A stretch of 6,150 nucleotides of DNA, from positions 1-6,150 of the forward strand of contig CACZIP010000130.1 of NCBI GenBank assembly GCA_902781245.1. Direction: 5' to 3'. Source of the stretch: an uncultured Coriobacteriaceae bacterium (lineage in GTDB: Bacteria; Actinomycetota; Coriobacteriia; Coriobacteriales; Eggerthellaceae). Below, in pieces: positions 5,905-6,150 of this stretch. A program made the position numbers and the translations under genes. The notes under the pieces are model-generated. The model was not told the origin of the DNA, ran no database searches, and was given only the letters and a program-made list of their open reading frames with translations. How positions within the stretch are numbered: the stretch's first letter is position 1; every line of letters starts with the position of its first letter.

Positions 5905-6150
5905 ATGGCAGAAGAAAAGAAGGGCCTCGTAGCCGAATTCCAAGAATTCATCAACAAGGGCAACGTCATGGACATGGCCGTCGGCATCATCATCGGCGGA
6001 GCGTTCACGGCTATCGTCACGGCCCTGACGACCAATATCATCAACCCGCTCATCACCGTCATCACCGGCGGCAACGGCACCGAGGTCGGCGGCCTCGTCG
6101 TCCCGGGCACCGCAATCGACTTCGGCGCGTTCATTTCAGCCATCATCAAC
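5905..6150 (+). CDS. mscL: Large-conductance mechanosensitive channel MscL, 3'-partial
   Basis: Eighty-two codons are visible before the window ends. The opening is MAEEKKGLVAEFQEFINKGN at residues 1-20, where EFxEFxxxGN is the amphipathic N-terminal helix signature of MscL. It continues as VMDMAVGIIIGGAFTAIV, the pore-lining first membrane helix, with the conserved Gly/Ala packing face and the N-x-x-D-x-AVG-x-IIG pattern. The NPLITVITGG that follows ends the helix, then a loop rich in Gly and Val leads to PGTAIDFGAFI, which approaches the second helix. MscL is a homopentameric inner-membrane channel that opens under high membrane tension and releases solutes during hypo-osmotic shock; family members are about 100-150 residues, so roughly half to two thirds is present. 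AAAGGAAG at 5893-5900 supports the start. The gene is divergent from the CNNM-type transporter. Function follows confidently from family identity. Confidence 0.95.
   Translation, partial: MAEEKKGLVAEFQEFINKGNVMDMAVGIIIGGAFTAIVTALTTNIINPLITVITGGNGTEVGGLVVPGTAIDFGAFISAIIN

Overview
The window reads as ordinary chromosomal DNA of a moderately GC-rich bacterium. Codon third positions are rich in G and C, genes are tightly packed, and Shine-Dalgarno sites (AAGGAG, AGGGAG, AAAGGAAG) are clear. The gene set (a macro-domain protein with a C-terminal HTH-like domain, a low-molecular-weight phosphatase, a SEC-C protein, a CNNM-type CBS transporter and MscL) would fit an actinobacterium of the Coriobacteriia/Eggerthellales type. 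That placement is an inference from composition and protein flavour, not from a marker gene.

Layout from left to right: (1) bases 1-1139, + strand, the 3' part of a macro-domain (ADP-ribose-binding) protein with a long linker and a conserved C-terminal HTH-like domain; its 5' end is outside the window. (2) Convergent to it, on the - strand, a two-gene unit: a 570-residue protein of unknown function ending in a SEC-C zinc-binding motif (3435 down to 1723), followed after 38 bp by a low-molecular-weight protein-tyrosine phosphatase (1684 down to 1223). (3) A 158-bp divergent promoter region, 3436-3593. (4) + strand, a metal-dependent amidohydrolase-2 family enzyme (3594-4406). (5) Only 30 bp later and convergent, a four-helix DUF21/CNNM plus CBS-pair plus CorC_HlyC transporter (5759 down to 4437). 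(6) A 145-bp AT-rich divergent region (5760-5904) with a 7-bp-arm inverted repeat and -10-like boxes overlapping on both strands. (7) + strand, the first 82 codons of the mechanosensitive channel gene mscL, cut by the window end.

The genes do not form one pathway. The only likely multi-gene operon is SEC-C protein plus phosphatase. Two membrane proteins linked to ion and osmotic homeostasis, the CNNM-type transporter and MscL, are divergently arranged and could share control through the region between them. I saw no tRNA, rRNA, CRISPR array, insertion sequence or other mobile-element signature. No stretch without a gene is longer than about 160 bp. I found no convincing new multi-gene system. 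The most interesting items are the macro/HTH fusion, the uncharacterised SEC-C protein paired with a phosphatase, and the structured divergent region upstream of mscL.
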